64,000 bases of DNA from Mantamonas sphyraenae (taxonomy: Eukaryota; CRuMs; Mantamonadidae). The stretch covers positions 310,001 through 374,000 of the forward strand of contig JAPMXV010000035.1 of NCBI GenBank assembly GCA_026936335.1, written 5' to 3'. Made by a program: the position numbers and the translations under genes. The notes under the pieces were generated by a model. The model had not been told where the DNA came from. It saw only the letters and a program-made list of their open reading frames with translations, and ran no database searches. This document shows, piece by piece, positions 31,638 to 41,594 of this stretch; the first letter of the stretch is position 1, and each line of letters starts with the position of its first letter.

Positions 31638-34217
31638 TCAGGTTGTTGTTGGATCAGCGGGGGAATCGACCGCTTCTCCCGCGTCTTGTGCGCTGTCGTC
31701 GTTGTCCTCAGTGTCGTCGTCGCTGTTGATGGCGGTGTCGAGCTCGTGGACTACCTCGGTGACCTTGCTGGCGACGTCTTTGCCAACAACTTCTTCGATT
31801 TCGGCTGTGACGGTGTCCGCGTCGACGGATTGCAGCTGCTGCTTGAATTTGGGCCAGTAGGACTGGACGAGGCCGTTCATGGTTTGAGTCAGGGATTCAA
31901 GGTGTTCCTGCAACTCCTCGGTGAGCTTCTCCTGCACGGCAATGCGAATGTTGTCCTGGAAAACGTTGAGTAGGAAGTTGTACAGCCAGCTTGCAGCGTT
32001 GCCGAGAACCACGACCTCGAGTTCGGTGATTGCGACCATGATGGTTTCGACTTCGACCTGCAGGAGACGCTCGGCACCCTCGCCTGCGTCGGCAGCAAAA
32101 ATGTGGAAGCTTAGCTCGGCGGTGCCACCCTGAACAATGGCGTTTGCGCGGCCGTCGTCCTCGAGGCCAGGGAAGCTCTGCTTGATGTAGTGCCAGTGGA
32201 AATCGTTGAGGACAGCATGGATTTCTGTGACGCTGATGGTGATGCGGCGACCAAAGTCGACGTTTACGCCCGAGGTCGGAATCTGCAGGCCGGAAAACAC
32301 GAGTTCGTCGAGGCGATATTCAAACGAGCCGACGACGGTTTCCTCGACCTCCTCGATGGCCGGGATGTCGACTTTCATCATCTCGTCGCGCACATAGGAG
32401 ACAATGACGTCCTTGATCTCTTCAATAAACACACGGTTCTGCTCGAGGAAGAGCTGGAACTCTTCCTGGTTGCGGAGGTCGGTGGCAAGGTCCTTGCCTT
32501 CGCCGAGGACCTCTTGCATGTCCTGGCCAATGAGCCGCGTGAAAACGCCCTTGCCACGCTCGACAAGCATGCGGGACTCGTCTGACTCGCGGACCTGGTG
32601 ATAGAGGGAGCGACCAAGTTTGCTGACGTCGTCAAAGTCGGTGGAGAGAGATTCGCGGAGCTCGGGATCGTCTTCGCCGGACATGAGGCGGTCCTGGTCG
32701 ACGCCTTTGAGGCGGCGGAGCACACGCTTGCCGCGCTCGCGCAGCTGGTGGTATTCGTCGCGCTGCTTGATCTGGTCGAGGACGACCTCGCCGCTTTCGA
32801 GGACCTGCTTGATTTCCTCATCCTTTTCGAGGATCTGCTTGCCCGTGGAGACGAGGCTGCGTGCATGTTCGTTCTCGATGACATTGGTGACGACAAGTTC
32901 GCGTGCGCGTGCGGCAGCGTCCTGGTTCTGGGCCCAAGCTGTCTTGACCAGCTCCTCGGCATGGTCTGCAGCCTGCTTGAGGGAGTCCTTGTCGACGGCC
33001 TTGCGCTGAACGACGGCTTTGATGACGTCTGTGCCTGTCTCCTTGAGATGTGTGTAGTGCTCGGAGGCCTGGGCCTCCTGGATGGCCAGTTTTGTGGAGT
33101 CGAGGAGGGCCTTGCCGTCACTGGCGTAGGCCTGGCGCAGGTCCTCGAGGAGCTGCTCGCTTGGTTCTTCGAGCTGCTTGAGGAGTTCGTTGCGCTTGGC
33201 GACGTCTTTGGTGCGGTCGAGAAGGGCACGGACACGTTCGTTGTCCTTGACTTCGTTGAAGAGGCTGCTCCCTCGGTCGACGATGAACTGCCCCTCGTTG
33301 CGGAGGAGGACAAGCTTGAAGGAGTTGACGCGTGCCTCGTCATCGAGGTCATCTGCGTCAATGGAGGAGTCTGCGTCTGTGCTGGGGCTGCCAAAGAGCT
33401 GGCGGTGAAGATCGTTGTTTGCTCGCTGCTCGTGGAGGCGCTTGAATTTGATGAAGCAGGCGTTGCAGACGGTGATGTCGTCGTTGTCAGGATGCTTGTG
33501 GAAGCGAACAGTGGTTGTTTCACCGCAAGCGGCGCACATTTTGCCGCTGTCAATGAGTTCCTTCTGCTGACGGAGAATGGCTTGCTGGAGGTCCTTGAAA
33601 CAGTCTTCGCAGAAGAGCTGGTGGTTACGGGCATGTTTCTTCCAGGAGCGTGATGATGTGGTGTGGCACTGGGAGCAGGTCGGGGTCGGGTGGGCAGATG
33701 AGGAGGCAGACGGGGCGTCGGAAGGGAGGTCTGTGGAGGCGGACGTGGCTGACTCGGCCTTGGGCTTTGTGTTGCCGTTGCGCTTCATGGTGTGGAAGCA
33801 GTTGCTGCAAAGATAGGTGTTTGTTTTCGGGTTGCGCTGTCGGGGCGAGGCAGGGGAGAGACGGAACGGGAGGTGGGCGCGTGGAGGAAGGCGGGCGGGA
33901 GGGTGAGTGGACAGGAGGGCATCAGACAAGGCCGTGGAGGCGAGGACGGCAGCGTACCTTCCAATTAGTCGAGGTTGTGGTCTGGCATTTGATGCAAACA
34001 GGACCGGAGGAGGAGGAGGAGGAGGAAGAGGAGGAGGAGGAGGTGGTGGTGGAGTCGGAGGCTGTGGTGGAGAGGCAGCAGCTTTGCGCTGCTTAAGACG
34101 AGCCTGTGTGGCTGCAAAACAGTCGCCACAGAGGAACTGGCCCGTCTTTGGATTCTTTTTCCACTTTGTGCTGGTGGTTGTCTGGCACTGCTTGCAGACG
34201 GGGCCTGTGCCGGACAT
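31638..34217 (-). CDS. GATA-like zinc-finger array with lipid-binding-like C terminus
   Basis: From the ATG at 34217 (MSGTGPVCKQCQTTTST) there are four CxxC...CxxC fingers of GATA-like spacing. Finger 2 is split by an intron (donor GTACGC at about 33956, acceptor CGACAG near 33831) that joins TSTNWK to RNPKTNTYLC. A frame change is also needed inside the poly-Pro/CCT tract around 34010-34070, either a 38-nt intron or a repeat-length error. After the fingers come about 350 helical residues with repeating charged segments, then a beta-rich region (YRLDELVFSGLQIP to FHWHYIKQSFPG and SWLYNFLLNVFQDNI) reminiscent of TULIP/HAM1-type lipid-binding domains. Function unknown. The start is only 3 bp from that of the divergent acyl-CoA oxidase. 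Confidence 0.6.
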   Translation of the reverse strand: MSGTGPVCKQCQTTTSTKWKKNPKTGQFLCGDCFAATQARLKQRKAAASPPQPPTPPPPPPPPLPPPPPPPVLFASNARPQPRLIGRYAAVLASTALSDALLSTHPPARLPPRAHLPFRLSPASPRQRNPKTNTYLCSNCFHTMKRNGNTKPKAESATSASTDLPSDAPSASSSAHPTPTCSQCHTTSSRSWKKHARNHQLFCEDCFKDLQQAILRQQKELIDSGKMCAACGETTTVRFHKHPDNDDITVCNACFIKFKRLHEQRANNDLHRQLFGSPSTDADSSIDADDLDDEARVNSFKLVLLRNEGQFIVDRGSSLFNEVKDNERVRALLDRTKDVAKRNELLKQLEEPSEQLLEDLRQAYASDGKALLDSTKLAIQEAQASEHYTHLKETGTDVIKAVVQRKAVDKDSLKQAADHAEELVKTAWAQNQDAAARARELVVTNVIENEHARSLVSTGKQILEKDEEIKQVLESGEVVLDQIKQRDEYHQLRERGKRVLRRLKGVDQDRLMSGEDDPELRESLSTDFDDVSKLGRSLYHQVRESDESRMLVERGKGVFTRLIGQDMQEVLGEGKDLATDLRNQEEFQLFLEQNRVFIEEIKDVIVSYVRDEMMKVDIPAIEEVEETVVGSFEYRLDELVFSGLQIPTSGVNVDFGRRITISVTEIHAVLNDFHWHYIKQSFPGLEDDGRANAIVQGGTAELSFHIFAADAGEGAERLLQVEVETIMVAITELEVVVLGNAASWLYNFLLNVFQDNIRIAVQEKLTEELQEHLESLTQTMNGLVQSYWPKFKQQLQSVDADTVTAEIEEVVGKDVASKVTEVVHELDTAINSDDDTEDNDDSAQDAGEAVDSPADPTTT

Positions 34218-34220
34218 GGG

Positions 34221-36486
34221 ATGGCAGCGGAAAAGGTTTGCGCAAACGGCGGCAGACCAAAGACAATGACGCAAGCGTACAATCGTGTGAACCGACTGTT
34301 GGCACACTTGAGCCCAGAATGGGAGGTTGTGGAGGTGGAGACGGTGGAGGTGGGTGGAAAGGGCAGTTCGGAAGGGGTTGGGATGCGGCGGGAACAGATG
34401 CTGGCACTGCGCAAGTGGCTGGACGGACCGTACCACGAGCTGAAGGACAAGGTGAGAGAGCATGTGCGCAACACAGAAATCTTCCACTCGAAGCTGGACG
34501 AGACAATGACGCTGGCGGAGGAACGCAAGCTTGCGTTGGAGCGCATGCGTGCGTACTACGCCCCGCAGTGGATCTCACCTTCGGAGATGGCACGCAACGT
34601 GGAGATTGTACTTGCGGTGGGCGAACCGGCCAATTGGGTGGACATGTCGCTGGCGACCAAAGCTGGGGCGCACGCGTTTTTGTTCGGAGGAGCACTCGCA
34701 CTGCTGGGCAGCGAAGAGCAGCAGGAACGCATGCTGCCTGCAGCTGCGCGGCTGGAAACGATTGGTTGTTTTGCGATGACGGAGCGAGGTAGGTTGGATA
34801 GGCGAGAGGGGGCGTGGAAATAGGAGTGGGGCGAGTGTGACGTGGATGGTTCGCGAGTTTTTGCTTGGGCCGTGAGTTTTTCTTGTTGTCAGCAAGGGGC
34901 CCGCTGACATGGGAGCGGGCTGGACGTGGCGCACAGGACACGGGAGCAACGTGAGGTCTTTGGAGACGGTTGCCGAGTACGACCAGGAGAGCGGAGAGTT
35001 TGTGATCAACACACCGTCGGACAGTGCGGAGAAGTGGTACATTGGGAATGCACTGAGCGCACAGATGGCGGCCGTGTTTGCACAGCTGATTGTGAACGGG
35101 GAGAATCATGGGCCGCACGTATTTGCAGTGCCCATCCGTGATGAGGAAGGCCGTGTGGTGGACGGGGTCACAGTGACGGACAACGGGACGAAGGGCGGGA
35201 TCAACGGCGTTGACAACGGGCGCCTGCGGTTCAAGGACGTGCGTGTGCCTCGCCTGAACATGCTCAGTCGGTTTGGGTATGTGGACGAGCGCGGACGTTA
35301 CAGCAGTCCTGTGTCCAACGTGAACAAGCGATTCTTTGACATGCTGTGTAAGTGGTGGACGCGGGTTGGAAGTGAGTGGAGGGAGGGTGGGGCAAGGAGG
35401 AGGGAAATGGGACTGACACGGTTTGGTGCTGTGCATGGATCAGCTGCATTGACGCCCACCCGTTGTGCGGTGGTGCTGAGCGCCATTGCGGCGCTCAAGG
35501 TTGGCCACAACGTGGCGATCCGATACGCGCACAAGCGGCGACAATTTGCGGCAAAGAAGAACGCAGCAGAAACGAGGCTGATTGACTACTCAAGCCATCG
35601 ACTGCTGTTGCTGCCGGACCTGGCGACAAACTTTGCTCTTGTGGCCGCGCTGCGTGCGGTGATCAAGCAGTGGCACGGAAGGTCGTTGCGCACGGAGCGG
35701 CAGGTGGTTGCGCACGTGAGTGGACTGAAAGCGTACGCGACTTGGCTGGCTGTGGACTCGCTGCAGAGGTGCCGTGAGTGCTGCGGTGGCGCAGGGTTCT
35801 TGGCGGTGAACCAGCTGGTGGTGCGACGTGCGGCGGCAGACGTGGGTACGACATGGGAGGGTAGCAACGGGATTCTGGTGCAGGTGGTGGCCAAGTATGC
35901 GCTGGATCGGTTCATGCGGCCGATTCTGAAGGGCAACCTGGGCGCGGTGGGAAGCGTGCTGGCAACGGCGATCCGGCGTTCGATCAACTACAACCTGAGT
36001 GTGTGGGATTACTATCCGTCGGACGAGGAGATCATGTCGAGCAAGTTTGTGCTGAACGCATGGGAGTTTGCGGAGCAGTGCATGGTGGCCGACGTGGCTG
36101 TGCGCTTGCGGTCGCTGATGGGTTCGATGGGCAGGGCCAAGGCGTGGAACCAGTGTCTGCCCGAGCTGAACGAGGTGGCGATGGTGCACATGGAGAGTGT
36201 GATTGCACAGCACTTTGTGGCATCGATCAAGAGCCTGCCGAAGGGCCACCTGCGGACGACTCTGCGGCTGCTGTTTCGCCTGCACAGCATGCACCGACTG
36301 CACCAGCGCCGCGCGTGGTTTGTGGAGCAGCGCTACTTCAACCCGCACACGAGTCGTCGCCTGCTGCACATCACGCAGAACCTGGCGGACAAGGTGCAAC
36401 CGATCTCGCTGGACCTTGTGGAGAGCTTTGGCGTTCCGGACGAGGTGCTGGGAGCGCCGATTGCGTGCGACGACAGTGTGTTCTGA
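34221..36486 (+). CDS. Acyl-CoA oxidase
   Basis: Exons 34221-34788, 34937-35347 and 35444-36486 (donors GTAGGT, GTAAGT) give 673 residues, normal for ACOX. The FAD-dependent enzyme performs the first step of peroxisomal beta-oxidation, releasing hydrogen peroxide. Recognisable blocks are GCFAMTERGHGSNVRSLE (built across intron 1), KWYIGNALSAQMAAVFAQL, GVDNGRLRFKDVRVPR, CCGGAGFLAVNQL and TWEGSNGILVQVVAKY. The ending VESFGVPDEVLGAP is typical, but no SKL-type PTS1 follows (the last residues are DDSVF), so peroxisomal import would need another signal. The ATG at 34266 is an alternative start that would separate it from the divergent gene. Confidence 0.9.
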
Positions 36487-36566
36487 GTGTGGTGAGAGGG
36501 AGGAGACGCATAGAGAATGGAGGCAGATGGTGCGGTGGGTTGGGCAGGTCAAGTTGTGAACGAACG

Positions 36567-39116
36567 ATGTTTGCGAGGACCGTGCGAGCGATGGCCCCGT
36601 TGCCGAGTGCGTATGTGCCGTCAGCAGTGGAACCTGCATGGCAAAAGGCGTGGAAGGAGGGAAGTCAGGCGTTCAAGGCGGATGCGGACGGGGCGAGGGA
36701 GAAGAAGTACATCTTGTCTCAGTTCCCGTACCCGTCGGGGGACCTGCACATGGGCCACGTGCGAGTGTACACGATGAGTGACGCGCTGGCTCGGTATCAC
36801 CGGATGCAGGGGAAGCATGTGTTGCATCCAATCGGATGGGATGCATTCGGGCTGCCGGCCGAAAACGCGGCGCGTGCGCGGAACCTTGATCCGGCGGCGT
36901 GGACAGAGAAGAACGTGGCGCAGATGCAACACCAGTTGGACAGGATCGGAATCCAGTTTGACTGGTCGCAGACGCTGAGCACAGCGGACCCAGGGTACTA
37001 CAAGTGGACGCAGTGGTTGTTTCTTCAACTTTTCCGACGCGGGTTGGCGTACCGAAAGGAGTCGTGGATCCACTGGGACCCTGTGGACCGGACTGTGCTT
37101 GCAAACGAACAAGTGGATGCAAACGGGCGGTCGTGGCGCAGTGGGGCCAAGGTGGAGCGACGAGAGCTGGAGCAGTGGTTCCTGAACATCACGTCGTACG
37201 CGCCGGCTCTGCTGGAGGACCTGGAGCAGCTTGTGGACACGTGGCCAAATGCTGTGCGCACGATGCAGGAAAATTGGATCGGGCAGTCGAGTGGGACGAC
37301 GGTGCACTTTGCGCTGGAAGGAGACGGGGCGCGGGCGGGTACGACGCTGGACGTGTTTACGACTGCGGTGCACACTCTGCACGCGACGACGTTTGTGGCA
37401 GTGGCACCGGAACATCCGCTGGCTGGAAATGCGCCTGTGGACACGGAGCTTCCGTTTCGGGCGAAGCATCCGACGCTGGGCACGTCTCTGCCGGTGTTTG
37501 TGTCGGAGTACGTGCTGCAAGAGTACGGAACCGGAGCGGTGATGGGAGTGCCTGCACACGACGAGAGGGACGCACGGTTTGCAGAGGCGCATGGGTTGGA
37601 TGTGAGGGCAGCTGTGGACGAAGAAGAGCAGGTGCTGGTGGACTCGGGCAAGTACAGCGGGTTGTCTGTGAGCGAGGGCCACGCAGCGATCCAGGCGGAT
37701 GGAGTGAAGGCCGGTTGGGCGACAGCGAGCACCCAGTACAAATTGAGGGACTGGTTGATCTCTCGGCAGAGGTACTGGGGCGCGCCGATCCCGATTGTGC
37801 ACTGCGGGTCGTGCGGGCCTGTGGCGGTGCCGGAAGAGGAGTTGCCTGTGGAGCTGCCGCCGATCGAAGCGCTGCCGCAAGGAGATGGAAGTGAGACGGA
37901 GCCGAGTCAAGCGTCGCCGCTGAACCATGTGAAGGAGTGGGTGGAGGTAGAGTGCCCGGAGTGCGGGGCGGATGCACGGCGGGACACGGACACGATGGAC
38001 ACGTTTGTGGACTCGTCATGGTACTTTGCGCGGTACCCAGACGCACACGACGACACACAGATCTTCTCTGCAGAGCATGCGAATCATTGGCTGCCTGTGG
38101 ACGTGTACGTGGGCGGGATCGAACACGCGATCTTGCATCTGCTGTACTCGCGGTTCATCACAAAGTTCCTGGCAGACGAGACGACGGGCTTGACGGTGAC
38201 CGAGCCGTTTGGGCGGCTGTTGACGCAGGGAATGGTGCAGGGGCGGACCTACAAGAACGCAGACACGGGCCAATACTACCGGGCGGAGGAGGTGGAGGAC
38301 GAAGGGGGTCGAGTGCGTGTGGTTGGAGACGCAGATGCGCGTGTGGATGTGGTGATGGAAAAGATGAGCAAGAGCAAATTCAACGGGGTGGATCCTGTGG
38401 CGATGATTGACGCGCACGGGGCAGACACGACACGGCTGTTTGTGCTGTTCAAGGCACCGCCGCATCAAGAGCTGCAATGGGACGACAGTGCGATCTCTGG
38501 GCAGCGGCGATGGCTGGATAGGCTGTGGAAGCTGGCAGCTCGGGAGGAAGAGGGCCTGAGAGAAGCACGTATGAGCCTGGACGAGCTGGTGGCGACACGT
38601 GCGGCAAAGTGGACGAACGAGGAGAAAGAGTTGGCGGTTCTTGTGCACGAGACAATCGAGAGTGTGCAAGAGACGATGGAACAGAGCCTGAGGTTCAACA
38701 CGGCGATTGCGGCGCTGATGAAACTGAGCAACGGATTGGCTGAGAGACGGGAGGCAGACCCCGCGCTTCGAGCAGCAGGTACACGTGCGTTGCTGCAGAT
38801 GTTGGCACCATTTGCACCCCACTTTGCAGCAGAAGTGTGGCAGCACACCCATGGTGGCGAGGATGTGTTCAGCACGGGCTTCCCCACGGGGGTGAGGGAC
38901 TTGGGGCCGCTCACGGCTGGGCGCCTGTGCGAAGTTGTTGTGCAGCTGCGTGGGAAGAAGCGAGGGGTGGTGCACGTGGAGGAGGAGGTGCTGAAGGATG
39001 AGGCGGCATTGCAGGAGGTTGTGCTTTCTCAAGAGTTTGTGCAGGCCGGGTTGGATGGGAAGGAGGTGAAGCGGGTGATTGTGGTCAAGGGGGGAAAGCT
39101 GGTGAATGTACTGTGA
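36567..39116 (+). CDS. LARS2: Mitochondrial-type leucyl-tRNA synthetase
   Basis: 849 residues in one exon. It charges tRNA-Leu. The bacterial/mitochondrial-type class I layout is clear: HIGH box DLHMGHVRVYT (about residue 59-69), WDAFGLPAENAA, the CP1 editing domain (GTGAVMGVPAHDERD), DWLISRQRYWGAPIP, DTMDTFVDSSWY, and KMSKSKFNGVDP (about residue 600). The short N terminus MFARTVRAMAP is basic and may be a mitochondrial targeting sequence. It follows acyl-CoA oxidase by 80 bp and ends 6 bp from the stop of the convergent LARP7 gene, so their 3' UTRs must overlap. Confidence 0.95.
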   Translation: MFARTVRAMAPLPSAYVPSAVEPAWQKAWKEGSQAFKADADGAREKKYILSQFPYPSGDLHMGHVRVYTMSDALARYHRMQGKHVLHPIGWDAFGLPAENAARARNLDPAAWTEKNVAQMQHQLDRIGIQFDWSQTLSTADPGYYKWTQWLFLQLFRRGLAYRKESWIHWDPVDRTVLANEQVDANGRSWRSGAKVERRELEQWFLNITSYAPALLEDLEQLVDTWPNAVRTMQENWIGQSSGTTVHFALEGDGARAGTTLDVFTTAVHTLHATTFVAVAPEHPLAGNAPVDTELPFRAKHPTLGTSLPVFVSEYVLQEYGTGAVMGVPAHDERDARFAEAHGLDVRAAVDEEEQVLVDSGKYSGLSVSEGHAAIQADGVKAGWATASTQYKLRDWLISRQRYWGAPIPIVHCGSCGPVAVPEEELPVELPPIEALPQGDGSETEPSQASPLNHVKEWVEVECPECGADARRDTDTMDTFVDSSWYFARYPDAHDDTQIFSAEHANHWLPVDVYVGGIEHAILHLLYSRFITKFLADETTGLTVTEPFGRLLTQGMVQGRTYKNADTGQYYRAEEVEDEGGRVRVVGDADARVDVVMEKMSKSKFNGVDPVAMIDAHGADTTRLFVLFKAPPHQELQWDDSAISGQRRWLDRLWKLAAREEEGLREARMSLDELVATRAAKWTNEEKELAVLVHETIESVQETMEQSLRFNTAIAALMKLSNGLAERREADPALRAAGTRALLQMLAPFAPHFAAEVWQHTHGGEDVFSTGFPTGVRDLGPLTAGRLCEVVVQLRGKKRGVVHVEEEVLKDEAALQEVVLSQEFVQAGLDGKEVKRVIVVKGGKLVNVL

Positions 39117-39122
39117 TGTGAT

Positions 39123-40337
39123 TTAGGTGGACGATGAATGAGCGGATGGGCTTGCGGGAGAGACGCGTTGGCGTTTTGAGTCGGGCAGGGACGGGGACGG
39201 GGACGGGGACGGGGATTTCCTTTTTGTGGTGGGGGAGGAGGAGGCGGTGCGTTTGGGAACGGGTTTGAGGGAGATGCGGCGCTTGCGTTCCCATTCGATG
39301 GTGCGGCGGAAGTAGGCAGACTCTTCGGCCTTGTTCATGATGGAGATTGTGTATGGAAAGCGGTCGGACTCGGCGACGAGATAGAGGGCGGCTTCGGGAC
39401 GGTGCACGCGGAGAATGGCCCAGTCCGTGCCTGGGCGGCGTTCAACCCACGTGAGAGGGAGAATGGGGGCGAGTTGTGATTGGATGGTGGCGCGGGTGTC
39501 CTCTTGAGGGACATTGTCGAGTCGAAGGACACAGCCAGTGCGGAGGTGTACGAGGCGGGCAACGCGAATACCCTGGGTTTGGAGGAGATAGTCATGGCGG
39601 TTGTTGATGGCATAGATCTGTTTGCGAAGTTGGGCGAGTTGTTGGCCAAAGGCGGCCCAGTCAGGCTTGCTGATGGCACGGAGCGGGCGTCCGTGGGTGG
39701 CACGTACGATGAGGCGAAGGAGGCGGACATTGACGCCCTTGACAGACATACTCTTGAGCAAGCGATGCTCTTCGGCGTTGGGGTCCTTGGTGGCCCATGG
39801 GAGGGCATCAGAGTTGTCGTGGAGGGCGGCGACGGCGGTTGCGACGGCGTCGGGGCTGTCGAGCTCGACAAAGGCAAAGCCTTGGCTTCGGGTGGTGGAG
39901 CCATCGAGGTGTGGGAGGCTGACATAGGCGACGGAGCCATACGGGGCACAGAGGGCGGCGACGGCATCTGTGTTTGCGTCGAGGGGCAGGTTCTCGAGGT
40001 AGAGAGTGCGCGCGTCGATGACGGCGTCGTCAGCAGGCTGAAAGGGCTGTGTACGACGCACGCGACGTCCGTCGTCGCTGAGCTCGAGCTTGTTGCTGTG
40101 GCGCAGGGCTTTTGTGATGGACTTGAGTTTGGTGGTGATGCTGGCGAGTTTGTTGAAAGCTAGAAACTCTCGAATCTCGATCCAGCCATCTTCGGAGGCG
40201 TCGACGAGCTTACGGGTGAAGCCGTCGCGGTTGAGGTTGGCGTCGGAGAGGTAGAACTCGATTTGGGAGACGATTTTTTGCTGGAAGGGAGGGAGGGAGG
40301 AGGAGGAGGAGGAGGAGGAGGAGGAGGAGGAGGACAT
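39123..40337 (-). CDS. LARP7: La-related protein 7 (LARP7-like)
   Basis: 404 residues. After a 13-Ser start come a La motif (QIEFYLSDANLNRDGF, FLAFNKLASIT), an RRM (RTLYLENLPLDAN, GFAFVEL, with VAYVSLPHLDG typical of LARP7) and a C-terminal xRRM-like domain (GCVLRLDNVPQEDT ... EESAYFRRTIEWERKRR), then a Ser/Pro/Lys tail. LARP7-group proteins bind the 3' ends of 7SK or telomerase RNA, or assist U6 modification; genuine La is less likely given the RRM1 signature and the xRRM. The start codon lies within a region shared with the divergent SDR gene (67 bp between preferred starts). Confidence 0.8.
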   Translation of the reverse strand: MSSSSSSSSSSSSSLPPFQQKIVSQIEFYLSDANLNRDGFTRKLVDASEDGWIEIREFLAFNKLASITTKLKSITKALRHSNKLELSDDGRRVRRTQPFQPADDAVIDARTLYLENLPLDANTDAVAALCAPYGSVAYVSLPHLDGSTTRSQGFAFVELDSPDAVATAVAALHDNSDALPWATKDPNAEEHRLLKSMSVKGVNVRLLRLIVRATHGRPLRAISKPDWAAFGQQLAQLRKQIYAINNRHDYLLQTQGIRVARLVHLRTGCVLRLDNVPQEDTRATIQSQLAPILPLTWVERRPGTDWAILRVHRPEAALYLVAESDRFPYTISIMNKAEESAYFRRTIEWERKRRISLKPVPKRTASSSPTTKRKSPSPSPSPSLPDSKRQRVSPASPSAHSSST

Positions 40338-40404
40338 GGTGGGGTTGGTGCTGGTTGGGTGGGATGGGGCGGGGCGTGGGGCGCGGGTGTGGCCAAGAGA
40401 AGAA

Positions 40405-41475
40405 ATGATCACGTGGGAGTCTGCTTATCCAGTGACTATCTTTTTGGTGGTGATTGGCACGCTGCTGTATCTGCGTCTGGGATGGATCTGGGCCAAGCCG
40501 TCGCGTCCGGCAGAGGCATGGCCCAAGGCGGAAGGGAACCTGGCGGTGGTGGTGACGGGCAGCTCGACAGGCATTGGGCGTCACACAACGCTGGCATTGG
40601 CAAAACTGAACTACCAGGTGTTTGCTACGGTGCGGAAGGAGGCGGATGCAGAGTCGCTGCGGGCGGAAGGCGGAGAAAACGTGCACCCTGTGCTGATGGA
40701 TGTGGCGGACCTGGAGGCAGTGGCAAGGGGTGCAAAGGACGTGGGGGCAGAGTGTGAGAAGAACGGGTGGGCGCTGGTGAGCGTGGTGGCAAACGCAGGA
40801 ATTGCGGTGGGAGGGCCGCTGGAGGTGCTGGCGGCAGACAAGGTGGAGAGGCAGTTCCGTGTGAACGTGTTTGGTCTGCTGGCAACAGTGCGCGAGTTTA
40901 GTCCGCTGCTGCGTGCGGCAAAGGCAGTGACGGCATTCAAGCCTCGCGTGGTGTTGGTGTCGTCGGTGGCCGGGCGGCTGGCGTCGCCGCTGGTGGGCAT
41001 CTATGCAGCAAGCAAACATGCAGTGGAGGCGATTGGAGACGCTCTTCGCCACGAGTATGCACTGACGGACGGGCCGGGCGTGGTGGTTGTGGAGCCGGGG
41101 CGTGTGTTGACGGCGATCTGGGACACGTCGTTTGATGAAGGACGTCGCACGCTGGATGAGCTGGACGAGTATGGAAAGGGTCTGTACCAGGAGCTGGGCA
41201 ACGCAGTGTTGACGACAGTGGAGAAGGAGACGCTTGCGCCCGGTGGGTCGCTGCCTGTGGACAAGGCGATGCCGTACATGTTGGATGCAGTGCTTCTGCC
41301 GCAGCCTCCGCGTAGGATCATGATTGGTACGGATGCCAAGGTGAAGAACACGTTGCGTTTGTTGTTGGGCGACCGTTTGATGGACGGATTGGTGCAGAGC
41401 ACGTTGGCCAAGATGATTGCCAAGGCTGGCGAAGGCAAGGGGAATGAGAAGGGCAAGGGAAAGAAGAGGGAGTAG
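40405..41475 (+). CDS. Membrane-anchored short-chain dehydrogenase/reductase
   Basis: 356 residues from the ATG at 40405 (MITWESAYPVTIFLVVIGTL), which gives an N-terminal membrane anchor. The upstream in-frame ATG at 40336 overlaps the LARP7 start codon and is less likely. Classical SDR motifs are the cofactor loop TGSSTGIG (residues 51-58), NAG, SSVAG, and the catalytic YAASK around residue 200. The size, anchor and sequence resemble retinol or 11-beta-hydroxysteroid dehydrogenase types, so a lipophilic alcohol or ketone at the endoplasmic reticulum is a reasonable guess. The tail is very Lys/Gly-rich. No introns. Confidence 0.85.
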   Translation: MITWESAYPVTIFLVVIGTLLYLRLGWIWAKPSRPAEAWPKAEGNLAVVVTGSSTGIGRHTTLALAKLNYQVFATVRKEADAESLRAEGGENVHPVLMDVADLEAVARGAKDVGAECEKNGWALVSVVANAGIAVGGPLEVLAADKVERQFRVNVFGLLATVREFSPLLRAAKAVTAFKPRVVLVSSVAGRLASPLVGIYAASKHAVEAIGDALRHEYALTDGPGVVVVEPGRVLTAIWDTSFDEGRRTLDELDEYGKGLYQELGNAVLTTVEKETLAPGGSLPVDKAMPYMLDAVLLPQPPRRIMIGTDAKVKNTLRLLLGDRLMDGLVQSTLAKMIAKAGEGKGNEKGKGKKRE

Positions 41476-41594
41476 GGGAGGAGTGAGGAAGGAGTGGGGA
41501 AGGAGTGGGGAAGGAGTGGGAAGGGTGGAGGGAGAAACACAAAATAAGAAGAGGATGGATTGCTGGATTGCGGTTGAGTCGTGCGTTTTCATTG

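Noticed and set aside
40336-40404. Upstream ATG of the SDR gene
   Set aside because: It overlaps the LARP7 start codon and adds a Gly/Arg stretch before a clear N-terminal membrane anchor starting at 40405.
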